Shown here: in pieces, positions 43,812 through 53,339 of the stretch
Layout: each line of letters starts with the position of its first letter
Position numbering within the stretch: position 1 is the stretch's first letter
Source of the DNA: Kappaphycus alvarezii
Taxonomy: Eukaryota; Rhodophyta; Florideophyceae; Gigartinales; Solieriaceae
Assembly: GCA_002205965.3 (NCBI GenBank)
Contig: NADL03000069.1
Span: 310,001-374,000 of the forward strand
Reading direction: 5' to 3'
Length of the DNA stretch: 64,000 bases
Notes under the pieces: generated by a model
Told to the model about the DNA's origin: nothing
The model's database searches: none
The model's input: the letters and a program-made list of their open reading frames with translations, nothing else
Position numbers and translations under genes: made by a program

Positions 43812-44590
43812 TGTTAGCAAAAAGTCGGCGTAAGATAGATATACGACGCCCACTATACAAAAATGAAGGTGTTGCGAGCGACGAAAGTGTTATGGTAAGG
43901 TAGTTGGGGGAACAAATAGTGCTGAACACGGGTGGGAAATCTATGGCAAGCGACTTTGTTCGGAAGGGCCAGACTGTACTTTCGCCTTGCGAACGATGGA
44001 TCTGCTCCTGTATAAGTCACAAGGTAGATGCATCAGGCTGTAATGGAAGAGGGCTCAGTGGATTCCCCAACAATCCTAAAGGGGCAGGCTCGTTTACGTA
44101 GGCTCGAGGCTTAAGAGCCGTTTTTAAAATTTGGGCCCGAGGATGGCTATCAACTTCGTTACTACCGTAGTATCTCTTTTGAATTTGTCTCCCAACTTGC
44201 TTTGCGCTTTTTATGTGACTTAATTTGTTGAGCGCCCCGCTTGGGTATGCTGGGTCACAAGTACTCTCCTACCATTTCATGCAAACAGCCCCTTATCTAG
44301 AGTTTCAACCCTCATAATTTGTAGCACATATACAGTACCTATGTGCAATACCTGCAACGCCTCAGTACGGCGCAAAGCATACCTCTAAAATAATTGAAAA
44401 TAAAATTGTAAGTACATTGACAGCGCAGCCAGCGCAGCCAGCGCAGCATGCCAGCTCATCCAGTGCAGCATGCCAGCTCAGCCTGCGCAGCATGATAGCT
44501 CAACTAGTACAGCATGCCAGCTCATCCAACGCGGCATGCCAGATCATTCAGCGCAGCATGCAAAATAATATCTAGAATTTTATTATATCA
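43812..44590 (-). mobile_element. Solo LTR E (minus) with ATATG duplication
   Basis: On the minus strand it begins TGATATAATAAAATTCTAG and ends CTAACA. ATATG flanks it at 43,807-43,811 and 44,591-44,595. Its U3 matches LTR D (GGGGCTGTTTGCATGAAATG, CCCGAGCGGGGCGCTCAACA-type sequence). The U5 end is more diverged, but GGTGTTGCGAGCGAC (plus strand, 43,867) is shared. It is longer than D mainly because of a minisatellite. No genes inside. Confidence 0.75.
44421..44561. repeat. Minisatellite (~22-bp unit, about six copies) inside LTR E
   Basis: The unit is CAGCGCAGCATGCCAGCTCAT with variation, preceded by three 9-bp CAGCGCAGC-like steps. LTR D has a single counterpart (GGCATGCTGTGCTGGCTGAG on its plus strand, about 41,410-41,440), so the array expanded within the LTR. 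Confidence 0.8.
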
Positions 44591-44853
44591 ATATGCTCCC
44601 GGAGAGTAGCCGTGATCGGTAGTGGCTGGCGCAGACGAGAACAACCAATCGGACTTCTATAACATGAGTTCAGTTGTGATCGCAGACTGGAGCCTTTCGC
44701 CGGGGCCCGGCGATGAAAACACCGCAGCTTTAAGCGACGAAGACGGCTGTGGGTGGGGGGAAGATGCGAGCGAGATGGCGGGTCGATGGATCTCTTCGAA
44801 GTGGCGGTCATGGAAAAGAGTGAGCAGGTCAGAGATAAGTCAATAAGAATCAA

Positions 44854-45065
44854 TCACAGATGCTGCGTAAGCAGCTTCAGTAATATATGAAGTTTGCAGG
44901 AGACCTAGACCGCCTTCTGTGGTCGTCGGTTTCTATGGCCATCATATCGCGGGTCCCACTGCACTTGTCCGATGACCGATGTGTTCCATCCAGCTAGCTT
45001 TTATCTGATTAGTCAAACAGTTGGTGTACAATCAAGATAATTAAAGAGTAAAAGATTCTCTCTTG
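44854..45065 (+). repeat. LINE-3 3' end
   Basis: TTCTATGGCCATCATATCGC and CATCCAGCTAGCTTTTATC, followed by GTGTACAATCAAGATAATT, parallel the sequence after the LINE-3 stop codon at 58,418-58,540 (GGCTATGGCCATCATATCGC, CATCCAGTTAGCTCTTAAC, GTGTACACACAAGATAAGT). It is a 5'-truncated copy. Confidence 0.6.
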
Positions 45066-45150
45066 AGAGGTGCGTAGTAGGTCGACTATGTATTATTTCC
45101 GTAAAAGTCTGAATTAAAAGTATAAAATAGAAAAAACAGAACTAATTAGG

Positions 45151-45612
45151 GGTGGGGGAGTTTGGGTAACTTATTACTCGGAAAGCATGCTATTTTTCGA
45201 ACCGCATCAAATAATTGGAACAAATGAGCGGCCTGGGGGTCCCAAAACCGGAAGTATTACGTTTCAAAGTCGCTAGAAGGTTGACGCGAGACCGGCCAGC
45301 AAGTCGCGTTGGACATGGTAGCGGAAGCAACGTGGCTTTGCATGAATTTCCCGCGAAACTTTCCAAATGATTCCATGACCCTGACTGCAACACGTTTTGA
45401 CACTTCGGCAATGAATAAATATAACCGTTTGGATGCCAAAAGCAGAGGGTGGATATTGGCACTGGGACGAGTGTGCCTCGGGAGGAAGTACCAATGAAAA
45501 ATTGGTACTTTCTGTGCTTCGCTGCTCGGGCTGCATTAAGAAAGGTCAAGGGGGTAATCTTGTTGACTCTTCTTTTCGATAGCGTGATAGTATTGACAAA
45601 GCTGATGTATTC
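45151..45612 (-). pseudogene. LINE-1 C-terminal fragment with 3' terminus, interrupted by Copia
   Basis: The minus strand encodes EYISFVNT, PLTFLNAARAAKHRKYQFFI and VPVPISTL. These match the sequence just after the nuclease core in the 11.1-kb copy (DYFDVTFVNP, PLTSLNAAHAEKQRKYQGFL). It ends in a terminus at 45,151-45,186. At 45,612 it is cut by the Copia element. The frame resumes at 53,335 with ERG, a stop, then SHSDE, so LINE-1 was the target. Confidence 0.7.
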
Positions 45613-45851
45613 TGGCATCTGGCGAAAGTCGCCTGGGTCCGATGCACCTTTTTTGCTTTACTAAATACGATCCATAAGTACTAGTCGTGTCGACGTTTGC
45701 ATCATATTTTGGTGACGTCATCAACCGTATGCATAATTCATGTGTGAATCTAAATAGGCGTGGCCAAATCTAATAAGGGATAACCGCACAGTCTGCATGG
45801 CTGTACGCCAGAGGAGGAGGAACTGTCGGAACGACTTGGTTGTAAGCGACA
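45613..45851 (-). repeat. 3' LTR of Copia, shortened
   Basis: Matches 53,069-53,306 with scattered differences; both start TGGCATCTGGCGAAAG on the plus strand and include CTGTACGCCAGAGGAGGAGG. The last ~30 bp present in the 5' LTR are not recognisable here. Confidence 0.75.
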
Positions 45852-45889
45852 GCGCGCGCACTAGCGCACGCGTGACTGGAAGACAGTGC

Positions 45890-46166
45890 ATTAGTACCGC
45901 GCAGCACATCTCAGCACGCCCTCTCGACGGTTTCGCCGACCATCCCCAGGTACTGTCGATGTACTTAATTCATCTCTCTTCCCGAGAATCTTTCTGAGCG
46001 AATCCGCCTTTTTTTCTCCCGGAAGGTGTGTCATCAACCTTGACGTGACTGTCCTCGACAACCCCGCGTTAGGGGTAACGAACCTCGGCTTTTTTGGCGC
46101 TGCGAAGACCTGGGCGTGAATCGACCAAAAATTCAACCCCAGGTTGTCCTGGAATACGACGGTTTT
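45890..46166 (-). pseudogene. pol: Copia RNase H, last segment
   Basis: After the inserted LTR the minus strand reads KTVVFQDNLGLNFW, then GEKKADSLRKILG and, in another frame, RQYLGMVGETVERAC with a stop. This is the usual end of a Copia polyprotein. The 3' LTR follows within about 40 bp. Confidence 0.65.
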
Positions 46167-47451
46167 GTGAAGAAACAACTAGTTCCAATCATTATTCGTT
46201 ATATTTCTTGCCTTCTTCCAGCTGTTTCTTCAAATTAGGATGCCATACCTTTTCCTTTCTATGGTGTTCTATGCGGGGCCTGATCTATTACATTTAGAAA
46301 GCAGAACAAATAGCAAATAACCATCGGTATCTAACCACTGGCTCGCAGCTGTTGTTTTGAAGCAGTACTGAGTCAGACCTATCCTGTTAATGCATTACTG
46401 GACGCTTCAACCTATCGTAGACACACAAAACACTCGATAGGCAACAGTCGCTGCTTATCCTACCTGCCCCGACGGTTGCTCCGAAGACGAAAAATAGCTC
46501 GGACCTATTTAATGTATATTACAATGAGCCGACTTGCCTAGCATAGATGCACGACTGCTGACAACCAACAGTCGTTGTCCATCCTACCTGCTCCGACTAT
46601 CGCGGAGAAGGCTAAATCCATGGCTCGAACCTCCACATTCGCATACTGAGTCAACTGGCTACACAGCAATGCCCGATGCGGCATTCCGTAGTCATGGCTT
46701 GACTATTTTTGTGGAAGGATTGTTTTACAACTCAATATTTGTACTTTAGTGTTTCAATACATCTCATCTCGACTGACTACACCCAACCCTCACTTCCTCT
46801 CGCCTCGGCGCCCGCGCACGGCCTAGGCGCCCGACCTTTATCTGGCCCCCATGCCCGTCCCCTGCAGAGATATCGCTGCAACGTTCTTTCCAAAGCCACA
46901 TCGAGTGGATTGCCTCTGCGCGCCCCAGCGCACGTGGAATAACCTGGAAAAGGTGTATAAGGATGTACTACTCAAACAAGGATTGCAAAGTCCACCGTAT
47001 CCTGCGGGGCTCATTCTTTCGTCATTTTGATGGACTGCGAGGGGTGCGGTCTTCTCAGCCTTGCGGCTTGTCCTCAAACGTCCCGAATTCTCTCCGCTGT
47101 CTCTCCGTCTCTATATGTAAGCCTACGTGAGTACAGCGGAAGTTTTTTCAGTCTCCTGAATCCTCTGTTTAGGTGGTGGAGTTTTTTTCTGGTCTCTTCC
47201 TCGCTTGGGTGGGCAATTGGTTCAGCCATCGCTCGGAGTCTTCCATCCATCAGAACTCAAGTTCCTGTGTAGTGCGGGCTTGTCTTCACACAATGAGGGA
47301 TTCTTCTTCTTCTTCGTCTTCTTCGTCTTTAGTATTCAAGAAAGTTTTCTCTGCTAGACTAGCTATCCTCTCTAAATATCAATAAATCATCACCAAACCT
47401 CAACTAATCTACAAATCAACAAGTGTTAGACATAAATACGTTCTTCACACA
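46167..47451. mobile_element. 1,285-bp solo-LTR-like insertion with GTTTT duplication
   Basis: GTTTT stands on both sides (46,162-46,166 and 47,452-47,456). The ends are nearly inverted (GTGAAGAAAC at the left, GTTCTTCACACA at the right), as in LTRs. Removing it joins the two RNase H parts of Copia. It contains no recognised gene. An imperfect 65-70-bp unit occurs twice (46,441-46,507 and 46,562-46,632: CAACAGTCG ... ATCCTACCTGC). AATAAA near 47,382 suggests plus orientation. Which family it belongs to is unknown. Confidence 0.65.
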
Positions 47452-47456
47452 GTTTT

Positions 47457-48287
47457 CAGACGTTTGCGTACAGTAAATCTCGTCCAGTAGCTTTTTCTTC
47501 CACACAACTTCGCGCATACAGCTTGCGAGAGCCGCGAACTAAGCCCCAGAAGTGGACATTGCCGTTGCTGTCTGCAGGCTGGACGACAAAATGACAGGAG
47601 TGGACGCAAAAGTGACAACAAGGCCCGATCGAGAGCGCCTCTTCTCTTGGTCCCTCACTCAATCGGCATTGTACCAGGCTTCGACTCTCTTGGTGTCGTT
47701 ATCCGTCAGCATTAAAATGACTGCGTGCGCAGTTAGTTTCAAGTAGCGGACGAGGTTCTTCAGGTCTTCCATTGGCTTGGCGTCGGATTGCTCTGAAACT
47801 TCCCGAACAGGGACACTGCAGTGGCAATGTCCAGTGGCGATCGAGTTGACAGGTAGATGAGCTACCCGAGCACATGCCAGTACCGCACTCCAATACTCTC
47901 GCGTTGCTCCTCGCCAGTTGCAGGCTTCGGTTCACGGCACAGGGGATGATTCAGAGGCAGAGGTGTTGGAACCAGCTTGCAGTCCTGTATCTTTTCGGCG
48001 GCCACGACACTTGTCATATACCCCTCTTGCGCAATGAGAAGACCACCTGGACGTCGCTCGATCTTTATACCGAGTAAATTAATGCATAATCCCAGGGCGG
48101 ATAACGTCAAGAGCTCATCCAGCTTCTCCTTAACTGCAGTTGCGTCAATTTTCGTCCCATTGACGATTCAATCGTTGACAACGCCGCGACGATTTAGGCC
48201 GTGCCATGACCTAGGCCCCCGATGAAGAGGCAGTCGTTTGTCTTTGCACACGGAATCAGAATTCGGAGAGTACAGCAGTCATGTGTT
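47457..48287 (-). pseudogene. pol: Copia RT C-terminal part and RNase H, first segment
   Basis: The minus strand resumes the RT after LTR C (TNDCLFIGGLGHG). It continues with LGLCINLLGIKIERRPGGLL and IAQEGYMTSVVAAEKI, the thumb of Copia RTs, and then VPTPLPLNHPL. In shifted frames it reaches RNase H (FAALASCMREVVWKKKLLDE) and is cut at 47,456 by the insertion at 46,167-47,451. Confidence 0.75.
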
Positions 48288-48302
48288 CGTACTGTAACAC
48301 AA

Positions 48303-48386
48303 AAAATGGTCCTCCCTTCTTGTAATACAGGAAATGGTCCTCCGTTCATGTAATACAGGAAATGGTCCTCCATTCGTGTAATCCAG
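48303..48386 (+). repeat. 28-bp unit, three tandem copies at the start of LTR C
   Basis: Units read AAATGGTCCTCC, N, TTC, N, TGTAATACAGG with one or two changes each. The first unit begins within 10 bp of the LTR end. Copy A has one recognisable counterpart (AAAAATGGTCCTTTCTGTAG on its own strand). Confidence 0.8.
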
Positions 48387-48745
48387 CAACCTACAACGAT
48401 CCCGTCTAACTTCTCCCACGTCATTTCCAAATTTACTTCCATTTTATCTAGATATTTTTTTACTGTATTTAACCCTCTAAATCGACCCCGAATCAAGGTC
48501 CTTTTCCCTTTTAGCTTACCTCCTCCTCCAAATTCGCCTTTTTTGAGAAGAAGGGCGCAAATGCAGTACTGCAAAATCCCTTGCAGATTTATTTTACCTA
48601 TTCCTAATCTATAGAACCTGCCCCGGGAGCCTATTTAAACCCCTTTATTCTAAGTTTCAAATGCCCCGATCATTTTACTCATCACCCCTCTCCCCCCACA
48701 CCCAAAACACCCTACATTGACTCCCATTCCCCAACGTCTATCAAA

Positions 48746-49321
48746 ATGAACAACCTTCGCCCCTCTGTCCCTATTTCCAAAAACCTCCCTTCCCGTCCGA
48801 TCAATGGCCTTCGTCTCGCCGCTACGGGCCAACCGATGCCGACGACTACATCCTGTGGCAAACAAAGAAGCAAATCATCGAGTTCGTTCGCCGCCTCTTC
48901 ATAGAAGAAGAAGCGAGGGAGTTAAGTGAGGATGAGACTGAGAAGGTCGAGGAGGAGAGCGGGGAGTCCTTCGAGGAATGGTTAGCCCCTGAGCTAGTGT
49001 ACGAGGCTCAGGAAGATGAGGAGGAGGAGGATGAGGAGGATGAGGAGGAGGAAGAAGAGGATGAGGAAGAAGAGGATGAGAGGAAGAGGATGAGGAGGAG
49101 GAGGAGGAGGAGGGAACAGGGGGCATGGAAAGTGTTGGACTGGTGGGGCATTGAATGGAGAGTATGGATAAAGTTGTGCCCACGATGGAACCGGATTTGG
49201 ATATCTTCAGTATATTAGATATCTCCCAGGGGGGAATAGAGAGCTGTGAGCCATTCGCAGATATTTGTGGGACTGCTTGGGCAGCATAAATATTTTAGAG
49301 GAGTTGTTTGGATCTGATTTA
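48746..49321 (+). pseudogene. U3 gene of LTR C, acidic protein, frameshifted
   Basis: It starts MNNLRPSVPISKNLPSRPIN. After one shift near 48,830 it continues GPTDADDYILWQTKKQIIEF, then VRRLFIEEEARELSEDETEK and a run rich in Glu/Asp (48,990-49,080). A basic run and WKVLDWWG follow. In neighbouring frames come MESVGLVG, VPTMEPDLDIFSILDISQGG and CLGSINILEELFGSDLEN to about 49,321. The same blocks occur in the same order in copy B and partly in copy A. The strong charge pattern (acidic, then basic) suggests a nuclear or RNA-binding role, but no family is recognised. An antisense Pro/Ser-rich frame at 48,899-49,183 is a shadow of the Glu codons. Confidence 0.6.
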
Positions 49322-49773
49322 GAGAATGGGGAATAAGAGGACCTCAATGAATTTTATTTTTTAAGTATCTTTTGTTTAGAGTATGTCACCCACACAAATT
49401 GTTTCTGTGCATTTCCTGGTACCTTCTGTAGTTTTGTTCGGACTTTCGGGGTAGCCAAAAGTCTATGTAAGCCGAGTAAACTGCTTCCTCATAAAGAGGT
49501 CAAGCAAGTTGGCAAACAACTTCAAGCCAAGTCCCGAGTAGTAGGAAGTTGAGAGTCAACATCAGGCCCAAGAAAACGTTTTCTTACGCTGGTCGTAGAG
49601 CGTCGGTGGTAGATCCTGCCCCTTTTATACTTGCTTGTAGCTTCCTCAACTCTCTTCTATATACAATCCATTTTGTTCGTTCAACAATACCATGGTAGCA
49701 CTTTTGTCGCTCGCAACACCTTCTCAGGGTAATTGGTTCTGAGGATCTCTTCCCCCGCGATTTACCCCTATCA

Positions 49774-52457
49774 CGTACCACAGCTTAGGCGCTGGGCGGA
49801 GACCGTAAAGTGATTTCACGACTCTTTACAGTCTTTGCGTTAGCGGACGAAACTACAGGACGGTGGATAGTCGTACCCAGATCGTATCTGTGTCTGACAG
49901 TTTGGGTGTAGGCACACTCTTTTTGGAAATGGCAAACATCAGGCGCACGAGCTCGATGCAGGCCACAGCCGCGTACAGCTGAGCATAATCGGTAACGTCA
50001 GCTTGCAGATTCCCACGGAATACGAGTCGCGCTTTGTACTTTGCCAGATTGCCGTCGGCTTCCCGCTTGACCCATAGGACTGTACCCGACGATAAGACAT
50101 CGGCCTCTTTCTGAAGACTGCGTCTATCTCCGTTAGTCCAGGTCTTATTGCGCTCGATGCCGTCTAACTGGTCCTTGATGGCTTCGGCCACTTCTGATTG
50201 TAAGCACACTTGAGCGCACGTCCCAACGTGTGTTCTTCAGGCAGTTCGATGATGTCCGTCCGTGCAGCACAACTGCACTTAATGCCACCACGTGCCGGCA
50301 GATTGTCCCACCAACGCTTGGCTTTTTTTCGTCATCGTCGTTGTCTCTGTTTTCGCCATCATCGGAGGAGTCTTGATTGGTGCTCTCTCCATGTTCGCTC
50401 GGCTTGGACTGAATGTGCGTCAGGTACTCCTCAACAAAAGAGTCTGTCTGTCCGCCATTTGGCGTTTCGTCATGCACGTCGATTTTTACCATGTCCTCGG
50501 CGTTGTCATCATCACACTGACGTCGAGTTCCGTCGTCGAAAACTAACAGTCCCGGAAAGACCTTCTCGCGTGCTTCGACTTGTTTCGTCCTGAAGATTCC
50601 GCCTGAAGTGAGGACTACGTAGACACTGCCGCCGTCATGGTGGGGACAAAGACCATCACGAACTCGAGCCTCGAACGTCCCTATTTTCTTGACTGAACGA
50701 CGGTGACGGAATTGAAAGCGAAAGGACGCACATGCGACAGACCAGTCGGACGTTGACCTAAGGTCACTTGCTACGGTACCTCCATCTTCGTACTGTGTCG
50801 AACAAATTTTTTTCAGTCTGCAACGTGCTGTACCTCCTGGTCCCAGAAGCAAAGCGGAAGCTTGGCTTGTGCGAGACATGTCCTTGTGAGGCCGAGAATC
50901 GTCTGATGCGTGCGCTCGGCAAGTCCGTTTGACTCTGGCGTATATGCCGACGTATCGAAACTTGTTCACCTTGGTACGCCAGCTCTTTGACCGCGCGGGT
51001 GAGTTCGGACCCACCATCGGTGTGGAACTGTTTGACTGTAAAGCCGGTTTGCCTTTTGTAGAAGCGCACGAAGCGGAGTACTGCGTCAAATGCGTCTGCC
51101 TTCGACTTGATTGGGCGGACAGCAGTATGGTGCGCGTACTATTCGACTATACAGACAAATAGTGGTTCCTGCTGACGGATTCCGTCTCGATCTTCCCCTT
51201 TATGTCGAAGTGAAGCGTGCCTATTTCAATGGCACGCGTCAAGGAGCCGAATCGGCGACGATAAATGCCTTTGAGACAGTCTTCACAGTTAGTCGCCGTG
51301 CACAACGTCTGTGGCAACAGCTCGGAATGGACTTCAAGTCTCACAGCCTTCAAGGTTAGTGCGTGAACCAGGCGAAGGTGCCACAGTTTGACGGAAACGT
51401 CCTCTGTCTTTACTCGCTTCTGCCTTTTTAGTTATCCAGGAATTGTCGGTTCGTCTTCAGTGTCATAAGCGCCCCCTGCACTGCTAGTGATGATGTCGCT
51501 GTCAATTCCGTCATCTGTCGCGTCCTCGGATGGGGACATACTGTTTTCTGCATCTTCTGCGGCTGCGCAACTGGTCTGATCCGCCTAAAGCGATGATGTC
51601 GCTGTCAATTCCGTCATCTGTCGCGTCCTCGGATGGGGACATACTGTTTTCTGCATCTTCTGCGGCTGCGCAACTGGTCTGATCCGCTAAAGCATATCTC
51701 TTGCGATGGCCACCATGGCGGAGAACTTCTCTTCTTCCGAGCTGGAAAGGCGAGGCAGCGATGTCGAACCGTCGTCGCATACGTAGAACGGACCGTCACG
51801 GTTTTGTCCAGCGCAACCGAGTGTCGACATGTCGTCTCGCAAGTCGAAGAGGATGGCACGTCTCGGGATGAACATTACCCCAATGTCCTTCTTCACCAAT
51901 GATGGTACCCACAATAGGCTCATGCCTGCATCAGGGACAACGAGTGTATTTGAAAGGCTAACTTTTCGCGTGTCGGAGTCCATCGGAAAGCGTACTCTGC
52001 GCACGCCTTTGTGTGCTGCGCCAACTTTTGACTCGTCAGCCAATGTGCTCTTTGTGTGGAAAGGCGATTTAGACTGCACGCGGTCTTCGTGCGGCGTAAA
52101 GTACGTCGTCGTCCCGCTGTCAAGCATCATTCTGTTGGCTTTCAGTCCGTTGTGTGACGTACCGCTGCGCGCCATGGCGGAACGCTCCTCGTCCTTCTTT
52201 TTCTTGCAATGACTGTCAGATTTTCGACCATCCTTCGGCTTGCGGTGCTTCCCATTCAGGATATCCTTGAGGAGTTCGGACGGTACATCAACGCTGCTAT
52301 TCTCATTACGCGGGTTGAGGAGCCTCTGCGCCGTCGAATGGATCCTCTTTTGACAGATCTGACACCCACTGTGCGCCGCGCTCGCCCTGTCATTTTTCGA
52401 CCCGTTTGACGATAATGAACTGGCTTCTTCAATCAGACCGCTCTTCACTTCTTCCAC
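49774..52457 (-). pseudogene. pol: Copia gag end, protease, integrase and start of RT
   Basis: 52,457-51,690 carries a Cys pair (CQICQK), a Lys-rich segment and the protease active site MMLDSGTTTYFTP, then a GAG-pre-integrase-like part. The integrase core shows FHTDGGSELTRAVKELAYQG at about 51,050-50,980 (second catalytic Asp; Glu in a degenerate stretch). RT starts at about 50,210 (EAIKDQLDGIERNKTW, KYKARLVFRGNLQADVTDYA). It runs, with frame changes, to KSLYGLRPAPKLWY at 49,774, where it is cut by LTR C. At the other side of the insertion EHMTAVLSEF continues in the same frame. Confidence 0.75.
51489..51690. repeat. Tandem duplication, 103-bp period, in Copia pol
   Basis: GATGATGTCGCTGTCAATTC to ACTGGTCTGATCCGC occurs at 51,489-51,585 and again from 51,592 to 51,688 without visible differences. 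It is therefore recent and duplicates a segment between protease and integrase. Confidence 0.85.
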
Positions 52458-52980
52458 GTGATTTCGGATATTGCCAGTGTCTTGATCGTGGCAGTCACGG
52501 CTGCAGGTATGTCAATAGTGAGCTAGTCGACGAAAGTTGTCCCCATGCTGCGGAGTTGCTCCACCAGCGCCTCCATCTTTTCGAGGTGTTTTGCATGTTT
52601 TCTCTCAGACTACTGTACCACATCGAGACGAGTTCCGACATCTTGGCAACATTCGAGGCCGTAGAACGCGATTCGTACCGTCGGTCGACCATTGCAAACA
52701 TCTCTGCTGGATTGTCCATGACAGCACGGACGACGCACAGCCCTTGATCGCCTAGCGTACTGAATATTAGGTTTCTCGCTTTGCGTCGATGTTCCACGTC
52801 GTCTGTGCCGACATCTGCGGCAGCGGTCAAGGCGTTCCCATTGGTGCTTGATGGCGATATCGATAAAGGATTTCCGACTCCTTTCGAGTCGATAGCGGTG
52901 ACGATAAGAATACGCCATAGCGAGTAGTTGCTTTTGTCGTCGAGCTCCCGGATGCGAATCTCCTCGTCGTAATCGGCCAT
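52458..52980 (-). pseudogene. gag: Copia gag N-terminal part
   Basis: The ATG at 52,980 opens MADYDEEIRIRELDDKSNYS, then LWRILIVTAIDSKG, a typical Copia gag start (DUF4219/UBN2-like). LWR in the segment LDDKSNYSLWR is characteristic. GDQGLCVVRAVMDNPAEMF and the YESRSTASNVAKM region follow. The frame is lost near 52,560 and gag continues in the next frame towards 52,457. It starts about 90 bp after the 5' LTR. Confidence 0.7.
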
Positions 52981-53068
52981 GTTGAGGCGGTTCCGGCAGG
53001 GAAGGTTGATAGCGCCTGGATGAACGTTGCTGAGCAGGGTTCACGTTATCTCTGGGCCCGTAAACTTT

Positions 53069-53334
53069 TGGCATCTGGCGAAAGTCTTCTAGACCTGATG
53101 CCCCCTTTTTGCTTTACTAAAGACGATACCTAAGTACTAATCGTGTCGAAGTTCGCTTCATATTTTGGTGACGTCATTTACCGTAAGCATAGTGCATGTG
53201 CACTGTATATAGGCGTGACTAAATCTAATAAGGGAATGACTGTACAGTCTGCATGGCTGTACGCCAGAGGAGGAGGAACTGTCGGAACGACCTGGATTTA
53301 AGCGCAAATGTGATTGAATAAATCTAACCAACCA
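53069..53334 (-). repeat. 5' LTR of Copia
   Basis: 266 bp starting TGGCATCTGG and ending AACCAACCA on the plus strand, with TATTC outside it. On the minus strand it is followed after about 90 bp by the gag ATG at 52,980. The visible differences from the 3' LTR indicate an old insertion. Confidence 0.75.
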
Positions 53335-53339
53335 TATTC

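Larger units (their letters stand above)
42460..44853 (-). pseudogene. LINE-2 copy, minus strand, split by two insertions
   Basis: Reading the minus strand, 44,853-44,596 encodes thumb-region sequence (AAVFSSPGPGERLQSAITTE). 43,806-43,107 continues with the CCHC finger (CLVCSPRSAEIALFLDPSGE) and nuclease region. The 3' UTR lies at 42,541-42,460 (ACCTGTCGCGCCTGCAT on the plus strand). The first gap is solo LTR E (43,812-44,590), flanked by ATATG. The second is 42,542-43,100, flanked by TATTTG. Removing both restores contiguous LINE-2 sequence, matching the copy at 6.3 kb across the first joint and the one at 7.0 kb across the second. Confidence 0.75.
48293..49773 (+). mobile_element. Solo LTR C: complete 1,481-bp LTR with a gene in U3, CGTAC duplication
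   Basis: It begins TGTAACACAAAAAATGG and ends TTTACCCCTATCA. CGTAC flanks it at 48,288-48,292 and 49,774-49,778. The host Copia RT frame is continuous across the gap (KLWY + EHMTAVLSEF). From the left it holds three 28-bp tandem units, a TATTTAAA box (48,632-48,639), a coding region (ATG 48,746), an LTR-type TATA box in GTCTATGTAAGCCGAG (49,464-49,471) and the R/U5 block ending CAACACCTTCTCAGGGTAAT. The clean duplications and the absence of pol show a solo LTR, not a full element. Confidence 0.85.
45613..53334 (-). mobile_element. Copia-type retrotransposon with two nested insertions, TATTC duplication
   Basis: The minus-strand order is 5' LTR, gag, protease, integrase, RT, RNase H, 3' LTR. 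Integrase before RT is the Ty1/Copia order. TATTC is present on both sides (45,608-45,612 and 53,335-53,339), and the interrupted LINE-1 frame is continuous across it. Two other elements sit inside: 46,167-47,451 within RNase H and 48,293-49,773 within RT. Without them the element would be about 4.96 kb, a normal Copia length. Frames are broken in many places. Confidence 0.85.

Noticed and set aside
44421..44561. CRISPR-like array
   Set aside because: Units are contiguous without spacers, in a eukaryotic LTR; it is a minisatellite.
48899..49183. Pro/Ser-rich minus-strand frame
   Set aside because: Mirror image of the GAG/GAA codon run of the U3 gene.
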